Under the pieces are notes generated by a model. That model ran no database searches. It was not told where the DNA came from and saw only the letters and a program-made list of their open reading frames with translations. From contig VFZU01000011.1 in assembly GCA_016870995.1 (NCBI GenBank), forward strand, positions 1 through 64,000: a stretch of DNA of 64,000 nt, given 5' to 3'. The position numbers and the translations under genes are program-made. The DNA is from Acidobacteriota bacterium (GTDB lineage Bacteria > Acidobacteriota > Terriglobia > Bryobacterales > Bryobacteraceae). Below, piece after piece: positions 40,706 to 49,591 of the stretch. Positions within the stretch are counted from its first letter, which is position 1. Every line of letters begins with the position of its first letter.

Positions 40706-43435
40706 ATGATCCGTTTTCACCATCTGGCCTCATTGGCCGTAGTGTGTTCGATGGGCCTGGCACAAACTGTGCCCGGCTTTGAGAAACTCGCCACGATTGA
40801 AGGCATCACCGAATACCGTCTTACCAAGAACGGCCTTCGGGTGTTGCTGATTCCTGACCCTTCCAAGAACAAGTTCACCGTGAACATGACCTACATTGTC
40901 GGTTCGCGACATGAGAACTATGGCGAAACGGGCATGGCCCATTTGCTTGAACATATGGTTTTTAAGGGAACACCGAAGCACGGTAATATCCCGAAAGAAC
41001 TCACAGACCATGGCTGCTTCCCCAATGGCACCACGAGTTGGGATCGTACGAATTACTTTGAAACCTGCAGCGCGACCGACGAAAACCTTCGCTGGGCACT
41101 TGACCTCGAAGCGGATCGCATGGTGAATTCTTACGTGGCGCGTAAGGACCTGGACAGCGAAATGACCGTGGTGCGCAATGAGTTTGAGAGCGGCGAGAAC
41201 AATCCATTCCGCATCACATTTCAGCGCACGCTTGCCACGATGTTCGAATGGCACAACTACGGCAAGACGACAATTGGGGCCCGCAGTGATATCGAGGGGG
41301 TCAACATCGAACGGCTGCAGGATTTCTATCGCAAGTATTATCAGCCCGATAACGCGGTGTTGACGATTACAGGCAAGTTCGATGAAGCAAAGACACTGGG
41401 ATTGGTTTCAGAGTTGTTCAGCCCGATCCCCAAGCCGCAGCGTGTCCTTCAGGCAACCTATACGGAAGAACCGGTGCAGGATGGCGAGCGGACGGCGACA
41501 ATCCGTCGCGTGGGTGGAGTGCAGGTGTTGATGGCTGGCTATCACATTCCCGCCGCTTCTCATCCCGATCTGGGGGCGTTGAATGTGTTGGATGTGGTGC
41601 TGAGCGACGACGCGAGCGGCCGCCTGTACAAGCGTCTGGTCGAAACCAAGAAAGCGACGCAGAATTTCACACAAACCTTTGAGTTGACCGAGCCTGGCGC
41701 GGTGTTGCACGGCTTAGTGCTATCGAAGACCGATAACGTTGAGGAGGCTCGCAAGATCCTTCTCGATACGGTGGAAGGCTTTGCCAAGGAACCAGTCACC
41801 AAGGCCGAGGTGGAAATTGCCAAGCAGGCCCTGAGAAAGAATTACGAGAACCAGTTCAATAACGCCGAGCGCGTCGGATTAACGATTAGCGATTACATTG
41901 GCATGGGTGATTGGCGGTTGTTCTTTGTGGTTCGCGATGCCACTCTCAATGCGACACCTGAGCAGGTGCAGGCTGCGGCGGTGAAGTATCTCAAGGCATC
42001 CAATCGTACGATTGGCCAATTCGTCCCCGAAGATAAGCCGGATCGCGCCGAGGTTCCCAAGGCTCCGCTGGTGTCTTCGCTTGTCAAAGACTACAAAGGT
42101 GGTGCTGGCGTGGCGACGGGCGAAGCATTTGATTCTTCGGCCGCAAACATCGATCGGCGCACGGTGCGCAAGACCCTGTCGAGTGGTTTGGAGTTGATGA
42201 TGCTCTCCAAGAAAACGCGCGGCGAAAAAGTGAATGCGCAATTGGTGCTGCGGATCGGGGATGAGAAGTCCCTTTTTGGCAAGAGCGATATTGGCGGCTT
42301 GACTGGCGCCATGTTGGATCGCGGCACGACCAAGCGTTCGAAGAAGGAGTTGAAGGATGAGCTCGATCGGTTGAAGGCGAACGTGCGCGTTTTTGGCGGC
42401 GCAACGCAGGCGTCGGCGTCGATTGAAGCGACACGCGCGAATCTTCCCGCCGCCATTCTCATCGCCGCGGAAATGCTGAAGGAGCCGTCCTTCCCGCAGA
42501 GCGAATTCGAAGAGGTGGTGAAGCAGTCGATCAGCGGCGTGGAGAGCCAGATGAAGGAGCCGCAGTCGGTGGCTCTGGTTGCGCTGTCACGGCATGGCAA
42601 CCCCTATCCCAAAGGCGACCTTCGCTATGCAGCCACTCCGGCTGAGCGTATTGAAAACTTGAAGGCTGTGAAGTTGGAGGACCTCAAGGCGTTCCATAAA
42701 CAGTTCTACGGCGCAAGCGCAGCGAAGATGTCTGTTGTCGGGGATTTCGACGAAGCAGCGGTTGCCGCGGCGGTGGAACAGTCGTTTGGTTCCTGGAAGT
42801 CCGCAACAGCTTACAAACGCGTGCAGTCGCCCTATCGCGACGTGCCAGCAGTGAATCAGTCTTTCCAAACTCCGGACAAGGCGAATGCTGTCTTCTTTGC
42901 GACAGCGCCGATTCAAATCACCGATGAGAGCCCGGACTATCCTGCTCTAGTGCTTGGAAACTACATGCTTGGCGGTGGCTTTTTGAACTCCCGTTTGGCC
43001 TCACGCATTCGTGGCAAGGAAGGCTTGAGCTACGGTGTCGGTTCCAGTTTCAACGTTTCACCGAAGACCGACAACGGCGGTTACTTCGGCAACGCGATTC
43101 TGAACCCAGCCAACATCACAAAAGTGGAGAAGGCGTTCTTCGAAGAGTTTGAAAAGGCTTTGAAAGAAGGCTTTACCAAGGAGGAAGTCGATGCCGCGAA
43201 GAAAGGCTGGTTGCAGCAGCGGCAGGTGATGCGAACCGAAGACGGCATGCTCACAGGCACGCTGACCAACAATGCCGCCTTTGATCGCACAATGGCATAT
43301 CAACGCGATGTCGAAAGCAAAGTGGATTCGCTGACGGTCGAGAAGGTGAACGAAGTGTTCAAGAAGTACATGGATGCTTCGAAGATCAGCATCTTCAAGG
43401 CGGGCGACTTTGAGAAGGCGGGAGTAAAACCGTAA
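40706..43435 (+). CDS. M16-family zinc peptidase, double-domain
   Basis: The 909-residue exported protein has a signal peptide (MIRFHHLASLAVVCSMGLAQ). The inverted zinc motif is H79-L-L-E-H83 (GMAHLLEHMVFKGT), with VRNEFESGENN further on supplying the third ligand Glu. A second M16-like unit starts at about residue 480 (VRKTLSSGLELMMLSKK) and lacks the zinc motif, as usual for the inactive half of the two-domain clamp. ANAVFFATAPIQ and GGGFLNSRLASRIRGKEGLSYGVGS are the R/Y substrate-binding region. It probably cleaves peptides in the periplasm, perhaps those brought in by the TonB receptor next to it. It ends at a bidirectional terminator. Confidence 0.9.
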   Translation: MIRFHHLASLAVVCSMGLAQTVPGFEKLATIEGITEYRLTKNGLRVLLIPDPSKNKFTVNMTYIVGSRHENYGETGMAHLLEHMVFKGTPKHGNIPKELTDHGCFPNGTTSWDRTNYFETCSATDENLRWALDLEADRMVNSYVARKDLDSEMTVVRNEFESGENNPFRITFQRTLATMFEWHNYGKTTIGARSDIEGVNIERLQDFYRKYYQPDNAVLTITGKFDEAKTLGLVSELFSPIPKPQRVLQATYTEEPVQDGERTATIRRVGGVQVLMAGYHIPAASHPDLGALNVLDVVLSDDASGRLYKRLVETKKATQNFTQTFELTEPGAVLHGLVLSKTDNVEEARKILLDTVEGFAKEPVTKAEVEIAKQALRKNYENQFNNAERVGLTISDYIGMGDWRLFFVVRDATLNATPEQVQAAAVKYLKASNRTIGQFVPEDKPDRAEVPKAPLVSSLVKDYKGGAGVATGEAFDSSAANIDRRTVRKTLSSGLELMMLSKKTRGEKVNAQLVLRIGDEKSLFGKSDIGGLTGAMLDRGTTKRSKKELKDELDRLKANVRVFGGATQASASIEATRANLPAAILIAAEMLKEPSFPQSEFEEVVKQSISGVESQMKEPQSVALVALSRHGNPYPKGDLRYAATPAERIENLKAVKLEDLKAFHKQFYGASAAKMSVVGDFDEAAVAAAVEQSFGSWKSATAYKRVQSPYRDVPAVNQSFQTPDKANAVFFATAPIQITDESPDYPALVLGNYMLGGGFLNSRLASRIRGKEGLSYGVGSSFNVSPKTDNGGYFGNAILNPANITKVEKAFFEEFEKALKEGFTKEEVDAAKKGWLQQRQVMRTEDGMLTGTLTNNAAFDRTMAYQRDVESKVDSLTVEKVNEVFKKYMDASKISIFKAGDFEKAGVKP

Positions 43436-43450
43436 GCAGAAAAGAAAAGG

Positions 43451-43483
43451 GGCCCCCGGCGTAATGCCGGGGGCCCTTTTTTA
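43451..43483. terminator. Bidirectional Rho-independent terminator
   Basis: An 11-bp perfect stem (GGGCCCCCGGC at 43451-43461, GCCGGGGGCCC at 43467-43477) with a 5-nt loop is followed by six T on the plus strand and by CCTTTTCTTTTC on the minus strand. It separates the M16 peptidase gene from tssH and can end both transcripts. Confidence 0.9.
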
Positions 43484-43491
43484 TTAGGTGT

Positions 43492-46143
43492 TTAGACGTA
43501 TTGGAAGTTGCCGTCGGCAGCGACCGAGATGGTGATGGAATCGGGTCGAGTGCCTTCGGCCATCATCGCCAGCAACCGGCGGCTGATGTCGGGCAGCACC
43601 GTGTTGGTGAGGATGTTGTCGACGTTGCGAGCGCCCGATTCGACTTCGGTGCAGCGGGCTGCCACGGCGTCGATGACGTCGCCACCTGCGATCAGCTCGA
43701 TCTTGTGAGTCGCCTTGAGGCGCTTCTGGATCTTGCCGAGTTTCAGCTTGACGATGGTCTTCAACACTTCGTCGCGCACTGGGTAGTAGGGGATCAAGAC
43801 CATGCGGCCCAGGAAGGCGGGCTTGAAGATCTTGTCGAGCTCGGGCTTCATCGCACCGATGATGCCTTCGGGCGAGGGCATCGTTTCCGGGTCGGCGACC
43901 AGCTTCATCAGCGTGTCTGTCGCCGCGTTGGAGGTGAGGATGATGATCGAGTTGCGGAAGATGATTTCGCGGCCTTCGCCGTCTTCCATGCGGCCCTTAT
44001 CGAAGACCTGGAAGAACAGCTCAAGCACGTCGGGGTGCGCCTTTTCGACTTCGTCGAGGAGTACGACTGAGTAAGGACGGCGGCGAACCGCCTCGGTGAG
44101 AACACCACCTTCGCCGTAGCCCACGTATCCGGGAGGCGAACCCTTCAGGGTGGAAACCGTATGCGCTTCCTGGAACTCGCTCATGTTGATGGTGATCATA
44201 TTGTCCTCACCACCAAAGAGCATGTCGGCGAGGGCCAGCGCGGTTTCGGTCTTACCGACACCCGAGGGGCCTACCAGCATGAAGACGCCAACGGGCTTGA
44301 CCGGATCGTCCATGCCGGCCTTGGAAGTGCGGATGCGCTCGGCGATCGAGTGCATGGCGTGATCCTGACCGATGACGCGAGCGCAGAGGTGCTTCTCGAG
44401 ATCAAGCACGGTCTGGATCTCATCCTTGAGCATCTTGCCGATGGGGATGCCGGTCCAGGCAGAGATGACTTCACCGACAACCTGGGCATCGACAGAAACC
44501 CGCATCAACGGCGCTTCCCCTTGAAGCTCTTCGAGCTCCTTGGTCTTGGCATTGATCTTGTCGCGCAGTTCGTCCTTGTTGATGCCTTCGGCGTTGGCCA
44601 TGATTTGATCGCGCATTTCGCGGATCTCTTTCACCAGGCCACCCTCGTTATCCCAACGGGCCTTCAGCACGCCGAGCTTTTCTTCTGCGGCAGCCTTCTT
44701 GGTGGCGATCTCGGCGATGCGTTCGGCATGGTCGGCGCCGATTTCGATTTCGCGATTCAGTACGCGTGTCTGAACTTCATAGTCGTCAATCTCGCGCTGC
44801 ACGGCTTCCACTGCTGGCGGGATGGAAGACTGGCCGAGAGCCAGGCGAGCGCAAGCGGTGTCGAGAACACTGACAGCTTTGTCGGGCAGCTGGCGATCTG
44901 GCAGGTAACGGTGCGAGAGTTTTACAGCCGCCGCCAGGCCTTCGTCGAGGATGAGCACGTTGTGGTGCTTCTCGAGCATAGGCAGAATACCGCGCAGCAT
45001 GAGCTGGCAATTGTACTCGGTCGGCTCTTCTACCTTGACGGTCTGGAAGCGACGGGTGAGTGCGGGGTCTTTCTCGAAGTACTTCTTATATTCGGCCCAA
45101 GTGGTTGCGGCAATCGTGCGCAGTTCGCCGCGGGCGAGCGCGGGCTTGAGCAGGTTTGCTGCGTCGTTCTGGCCCGCCTGGCCACCAGCGCCAATCATGG
45201 TGTGGGCTTCGTCAATGAACAGGATGATCGGCGTCGGCGACTTTTTGACTTCGTCGATCAGGCCCTTCAAGCGATTTTCAAACTCGCCTTTAACACTGGC
45301 CCCGGCCTGGAGCAAGGCGAGGTCGAGTGTGCGGAGCGTGACGTTCTTGAGAGGCGGCGGAACATCGCCGGCGACGATGCGCAAGGCAAGCCCTTCCACA
45401 ACAGCCGTTTTGCCAACGCCCGCTTCGCCAACCAGGATCGGGTTGTTCTGCCGGCGGCGTGTGAGGATGTCCACCACCTGGCGGATCTCGAAGTCGCGAG
45501 CAAGAACGTTATCGATCTTGCCGTTCTTGGCGTTCTCAGTGAGGTTGATCGTGTAGGCGTCGAGGTTGGGAGACTTCGATGCCGGGTTCACGCGCGGAGC
45601 GCCATCTGGGCCGGGGGCCGAGGCTCCGGCAGAAGCCTCGCCTTCGCCGAGGTCCTTCATTTCAGACTCTTCGTATGAGGAACCACAAATGGCGGCGAAG
45701 TTATCCTTGAGGCTCTTCGGGTCGATCTTCTTGAACTCTTTGGAGACGTCGCCCATGAGCCGCACGAGCTCTTCGTTTTGCGTCAACGCCACAATGCAAT
45801 AGCCGGTGCGGACGTTGCCCGAGCCGAAGTCGAGCGAGGCGGTTGACCACGCTTCGCTGAGCATCTTGACGAGCGTCGGGGCCAGCACTGGGTTGCGTGC
45901 GTTGCCGCTCTTGAGCTTGTCGAGCGAAGCGGTGAGCTGCGCCGAGAGCTTCGATTTGTCGACATCGAACGCCTTCAAGATGGCGGAAAAGTCTCCACCG
46001 GAATACTCCATGAGTTTCATAAGGAAGTGTTCGATTTCGACGTCGTAGTGCGTGCGCTGCAGGCAGAAGCCCGCCGCCGCCTGCATGGTATTGCGGGTGG
46101 TGTCGTTCAATTTTCCGATCAGGGATTTTAGATTGACGCTCAT
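43492..46143 (-). CDS. clpV: Type VI secretion ATPase TssH (ClpV)
   Basis: The 883-residue AAA+ protein has a ClpV-type N-domain (LIGKLNDTTRNTMQAAAGFC), a first ATPase domain with Walker A GEAGVGKTAVVEG and Walker B IILFIDEAHTMIG, a coiled middle domain (about 410-520) and a second ATPase domain with GPSGVGKTETALAL and VVLLDEVEKAHPDVLELF. ClpV unfolds contracted TssB-TssC sheath so that its subunits can be reused. ATG 46143 is preferred over the TTG one codon upstream, because GGAGG lies 5 nt before it. It is the last gene of the T6SS run and ends at the bidirectional terminator. Confidence 0.95.
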   Translation of the reverse strand: MSVNLKSLIGKLNDTTRNTMQAAAGFCLQRTHYDVEIEHFLMKLMEYSGGDFSAILKAFDVDKSKLSAQLTASLDKLKSGNARNPVLAPTLVKMLSEAWSTASLDFGSGNVRTGYCIVALTQNEELVRLMGDVSKEFKKIDPKSLKDNFAAICGSSYEESEMKDLGEGEASAGASAPGPDGAPRVNPASKSPNLDAYTINLTENAKNGKIDNVLARDFEIRQVVDILTRRRQNNPILVGEAGVGKTAVVEGLALRIVAGDVPPPLKNVTLRTLDLALLQAGASVKGEFENRLKGLIDEVKKSPTPIILFIDEAHTMIGAGGQAGQNDAANLLKPALARGELRTIAATTWAEYKKYFEKDPALTRRFQTVKVEEPTEYNCQLMLRGILPMLEKHHNVLILDEGLAAAVKLSHRYLPDRQLPDKAVSVLDTACARLALGQSSIPPAVEAVQREIDDYEVQTRVLNREIEIGADHAERIAEIATKKAAAEEKLGVLKARWDNEGGLVKEIREMRDQIMANAEGINKDELRDKINAKTKELEELQGEAPLMRVSVDAQVVGEVISAWTGIPIGKMLKDEIQTVLDLEKHLCARVIGQDHAMHSIAERIRTSKAGMDDPVKPVGVFMLVGPSGVGKTETALALADMLFGGEDNMITINMSEFQEAHTVSTLKGSPPGYVGYGEGGVLTEAVRRRPYSVVLLDEVEKAHPDVLELFFQVFDKGRMEDGEGREIIFRNSIIILTSNAATDTLMKLVADPETMPSPEGIIGAMKPELDKIFKPAFLGRMVLIPYYPVRDEVLKTIVKLKLGKIQKRLKATHKIELIAGGDVIDAVAARCTEVESGARNVDNILTNTVLPDISRRLLAMMAEGTRPDSITISVAADGNFQYV

Positions 46144-46173
46144 CAAGTCCTCCGGTGGTTTCAGCCAGGTTGG

Positions 46174-47271
46174 CTAGTTCAACTGAAAAACGGTGTCTCC
46201 GGGATCCGACGTCCTGGGCAAGGCTGTGTTCATCCAGGTGAGCCAGCCAAGCTTGGGAGGTGAATCCGAGTCTATCCCAAGTTGACAACGTGGGACAGAG
46301 TTACGGTCGAGGATCAATTGCACTTCAAAGATCAACTCGCCGTTGGTGAAAAATCTGGTTACGGCTTCCAGCGGCTTGTAGGCATTGCCGCCTGGGAGAA
46401 AGTCGACATATTGCTCCAGTGTTAAAGGGCCAACGCAGATCTTGGCGCGGGACGCGCGATCCCAGACTGCGTCACCCACTACAACACCAAAGCCAAGTTG
46501 TTCGGCCTCGGTAGGTGGGTCAGCGAAGGTGCAGATGTCCTGTTCGGAGAGCGGATGCCAGGACCCGCCAAACTCTTCAACTTGAATCGGAACATCGAAG
46601 TAGTCGCTTAGGAACTGCTCGAGGGCGAGAGCCGAGCGGGGTTGTAAGCCAAGCAGGCCTGTATAGAAGATGAGCGAGGTGTCGCTGACAGCTTGCCGGT
46701 TCGATAGGCTAGGTGTGCCAATGCCGATGAAGTCTTTGAGATAGTTCGAGAGCCGATCCTGCCGGTCGCGCTCATAGCTGACCCAGAAGCGGTGCTTCTC
46801 CCAGGCCTGGTAGAACAACGAGACGATGCGGTGATGAAACAGGTCGAAGAACTCGAGCATCGTGCGGTCGCGGTCGCGAAGCCGCTCGAGCACAAAATCG
46901 GAGTAGACCAACGGAAGCACGCCCGAGGCCCCAATGAGGCCCATGAAGTTGACACGCATCATCGGCGGCTGCCATTTGAACTTCTCGTCGTTGTATTGCG
47001 GCCACTCAATGCTGTGGATCTGCGAAGGCGGAAACCAGTAAGCCGGATTCACGCCGAATCGAACTACTTCCTGATTGGGATTCTTGGGGAAGTTGCCTGG
47101 AGGCTCGAGGCCATGTCCCAGACGAGAAAGCAGGCGCACGGCCTGGAAGAAATGAATGCTGCCCGGCCGGTCACCAAAGATATCTTCGATCCAGTGGCGG
47201 CGGACCTCGAGCGGATAGTCGGTTTCGGGAGCAGCTACACCAAAATCTTCTGTCCAGCGCGTGGAGGCCAT
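46174..47271 (-). CDS. tssG: Type VI secretion baseplate protein TssG
   Basis: The 365-residue protein matches TssG (VasB/ImpH). RPGSIHFFQAVRLLSRLG (about 35-52) is the conserved N-terminal helix; EVVRFGVNPAYWFPPSQI and VNFMGLIGASGVLPLVYSDFVLERLRDRDRTMLEFFDLFHHRI, with the GL(I/T)G..G.LP motif and LEFFDLFHHR, are its signature stretches. TssG joins TssE, TssF and TssK in the baseplate wedge. Its first 37 bp overlap the end of tssF, so the two are translated in step. The 30 bp to tssH hold the GGAGG site of that gene. Confidence 0.9.
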   Translation of the reverse strand: MASTRWTEDFGVAAPETDYPLEVRRHWIEDIFGDRPGSIHFFQAVRLLSRLGHGLEPPGNFPKNPNQEVVRFGVNPAYWFPPSQIHSIEWPQYNDEKFKWQPPMMRVNFMGLIGASGVLPLVYSDFVLERLRDRDRTMLEFFDLFHHRIVSLFYQAWEKHRFWVSYERDRQDRLSNYLKDFIGIGTPSLSNRQAVSDTSLIFYTGLLGLQPRSALALEQFLSDYFDVPIQVEEFGGSWHPLSEQDICTFADPPTEAEQLGFGVVVGDAVWDRASRAKICVGPLTLEQYVDFLPGGNAYKPLEAVTRFFTNGELIFEVQLILDRNSVPRCQLGIDSDSPPKLGWLTWMNTALPRTSDPGDTVFQLN

Positions 47272-49073
47272 TGGCGAAGCGGCTCCTTTCTTTGAATCGT
47301 GCGCGCGGTGAGCTGCGTAAAGCTGTTCAGCGTGGCGTAGTTGGAAAGGAAGCGCTCAAGCACGGCGGCGAACAGATAGACACCGCCCCCGACATACTGC
47401 TCTTCATCAAACTCGATTTCAACATCGAAACCGCGGGCAAACGCGATGCCATCGTCGGAGATCAGACGGGCGAATTTGCGCTTGGATTTCAAGTTGGAAA
47501 TGCCCGCGATGATCTTCTCGCTGTAGGGCGAGTTGGTGATGTTGTACAGATTCAGGATTTGCTGCAGGGCGGGTTTGCCCTCTTCGACGAGGCTCAGGTA
47601 GTTGAGCGAGAGGTGCGAGATCAGGCGCCAATAAATGTTCTTGCCGATGGAAGGCCGCAGGGTGGATGTGGGCTTGCGCAGCGCCACAATGCGCTTGAGC
47701 GGTGCGCTCATCTCCAGCTCGAAATCACCGTTTTCACTGCCAAACGGAAGCCGCGAAGGTAAATCACGGTTGGTGCAGAATGTTTTCACTGTGATCGCGT
47801 CAACCTTGGGATGGATGGGGCGGAAGGAAAGGTCGACGAGCGACAGGTACATGTCGGTGCCGTCATCGTTGGCCCGGGGAGACTGTCGCCGCGAGGCGAT
47901 GTAAAACGTCTGCTGCTTTTGAGACAACTGCGCATGCCGGATCGAATAAAACGGTTCGTACTGCAGAGTGGTCTGCTGGTCCACATCGATCGATGTGACT
48001 TCGGTAATCGAATGGATCTCGAGCGCGTTCATGCGCCGCACGTCAGGAACTATCGGGTATTCAGCCCGTTTCTGATCGAGCGGGATCGGTTCGCAGGTTT
48101 GCGGGAAGAGGTTGATGACCGGCGTGGCCGTGGTGCGGAAGCTCGAAGCATTGATGCCGTTTTCAAGCCGCAGCCGCACATCTTCGGAATCGATACGCGA
48201 AACCAGGAAGATCACCTCGAACTCGTTGGTGAAGCCCTGTGCCAGCACCTCGGCCAAGCCTGAGAGTTCGATGAAGAAGAACTTCTCCGGGAAGGCGAAG
48301 AGCTCCTGCAGAAGCCGGTAGGCCATGAAGGAGCGGCCCGGATAATCGAGCACGCCTTCGTCCTTTTCGAATCCCATCGGCCGGATCGAGGATACCGGGA
48401 TCTCAATCGGCGCCTGCCGGGGATCTTTCGGGTTCCGGATCAGGACTCGAACCACCTTGCTGGCGAGCACCTCATAGAGCGAGTGGATGATTGAGGATTC
48501 GCCGTTGAGATAGATCTGGAGCTTGTTGAGTTCGACTGCGGCCAGGTTTACATCGACCGGGGCGGAGAATCGAACCGGGATCGCATACTGCGAATCGGGG
48601 GCCTTGAGGGCCGGCCGCAGCCGGTCGGGCGTTGCGAACTCGGCGTTCGAGACAGTCACCGGATACAACGTGAGGTCGTAGCAGGTGCGGAATTTGCACG
48701 GCACGCCCTGGACTGATTTCGAATAGAGAATGGAGCCGCTCGGGATCAGCAGGCCCTTGTCGAGCTTTCCCTTGGTGGGGTCAAGCTCGAACTCGACAAT
48801 CGACATCGAAGGGATGGGTTGAATGAAGTGCGGATAGACGATTCCGAGGATGGCTTCGGTGAGCTCAGGAAACTCATCGTCCACTTTCATGTGCACGCGG
48901 GCGGCAAGGTAGGCAAAGCCCTCGAGCAGGCGCTCCACGTGCGGGTCTTCGCACTTATCGGCTTCCAGGACCAGGCGAGAGGCGATCTTCGGATAGCGCT
49001 CGGCGAAGTTCGCCGCCATCTGGCGGATATAGGTGAGCTCGCGTTCGTAGTAAAGAAGCAGATCGTCTCGCAT
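47235..49073 (-). CDS. tssF: Type VI secretion baseplate protein TssF
   Basis: The 612-residue protein is TssF (VasA/ImpG). LLLYYERELTYIRQMAANFAERYPKIASRL (residues 4-33) and DPHVERLLEGFAYLAARVHMKVDDEFPELTEAIL are the strongly conserved start, and GIVYPHFIQPIPSMSIVEFE follows. The C-terminal part includes YWRLISHLSLNYLSLVEEG, another family hallmark. TssF forms two copies per wedge of the T6SS baseplate. The gene begins 2 bp after the tssE stop and overlaps tssG by 37 bp, which suggests a fixed order of synthesis of the wedge parts. Confidence 0.95.
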   Translation of the reverse strand: MRDDLLLYYERELTYIRQMAANFAERYPKIASRLVLEADKCEDPHVERLLEGFAYLAARVHMKVDDEFPELTEAILGIVYPHFIQPIPSMSIVEFELDPTKGKLDKGLLIPSGSILYSKSVQGVPCKFRTCYDLTLYPVTVSNAEFATPDRLRPALKAPDSQYAIPVRFSAPVDVNLAAVELNKLQIYLNGESSIIHSLYEVLASKVVRVLIRNPKDPRQAPIEIPVSSIRPMGFEKDEGVLDYPGRSFMAYRLLQELFAFPEKFFFIELSGLAEVLAQGFTNEFEVIFLVSRIDSEDVRLRLENGINASSFRTTATPVINLFPQTCEPIPLDQKRAEYPIVPDVRRMNALEIHSITEVTSIDVDQQTTLQYEPFYSIRHAQLSQKQQTFYIASRRQSPRANDDGTDMYLSLVDLSFRPIHPKVDAITVKTFCTNRDLPSRLPFGSENGDFELEMSAPLKRIVALRKPTSTLRPSIGKNIYWRLISHLSLNYLSLVEEGKPALQQILNLYNITNSPYSEKIIAGISNLKSKRKFARLISDDGIAFARGFDVEIEFDEEQYVGGGVYLFAAVLERFLSNYATLNSFTQLTARTIQRKEPLRQWPPRAGQKILV

Positions 49074-49075
49074 GG

Positions 49076-49573
49076 CTACTCAGGAAGTTCCGATCGGACT
49101 TTGTAGCTTTGGCTCACTGCGTCGAGCGTGGTGTCGAAGGTGATGTGCTCGGGAGCGGGGTCCATCATCAGTAAGCCCTCGATGCGAAAGTCCAGGCGCT
49201 GGATCGCTTTCATCGATTCGTCTCTGATCGGGATCACGCGGACGTCGGAAAGACGCGGTTCGAAGACCTGAATCGTTTTCTCGATGGCGCGAAGAAGACG
49301 TTGTTGCTCGGCCATTTCCGACAAACGAACCGAGGAAATGTCAGGGAGACCGTAGACGTAGACGGACTTGTTCAATTCGACGAGAGAAGCGTCGGGAGGG
49401 ATCGCGATGCTTCGTGAATTGAGCAGCCACTCAAGGTCCCGGCGCACGGCTGCTCGCAGGCGGCGCACGGATTCCGCTCGCGTGAGTGGGGCCTCAGATT
49501 GATTTCGAGGGTCGCCATCGACCAGGCGATCCACAACCGAGAGCGTAACCAGGACATCAAGTTGAAATGCCAC
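49076..49573 (-). CDS. tssE: Type VI secretion baseplate protein TssE (gp25-like)
   Basis: The 165-residue protein is a gp25-like TssE. SVVDRLVDGDP near the N-terminus and ESVRRLRAAVRRDLEWLLNSRSIA with the conserved (V/L)RRDLEWLLN core are family traits, as are SVYVYGLPDISSVRL and RAIEKTIQVFEPRLSDVRV, with the E-P-R-L motif that in gp25 proteins lies at the active core of the baseplate. The protein nucleates sheath assembly. It sits 18 bp after tssA and 2 bp before tssF within the same transcript. Confidence 0.9.
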   Translation of the reverse strand: MAFQLDVLVTLSVVDRLVDGDPRNQSEAPLTRAESVRRLRAAVRRDLEWLLNSRSIAIPPDASLVELNKSVYVYGLPDISSVRLSEMAEQQRLLRAIEKTIQVFEPRLSDVRVIPIRDESMKAIQRLDFRIEGLLMMDPAPEHITFDTTLDAVSQSYKVRSELPE

Positions 49574-49591
49574 TTAGCTCATCTCCTCGTT

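Noticed and set aside
44161..45678. Plus-strand frame of about 505 codons opposite clpV
   Set aside because: Antisense shadow of a certain ClpV gene; no start signal and no family resemblance.
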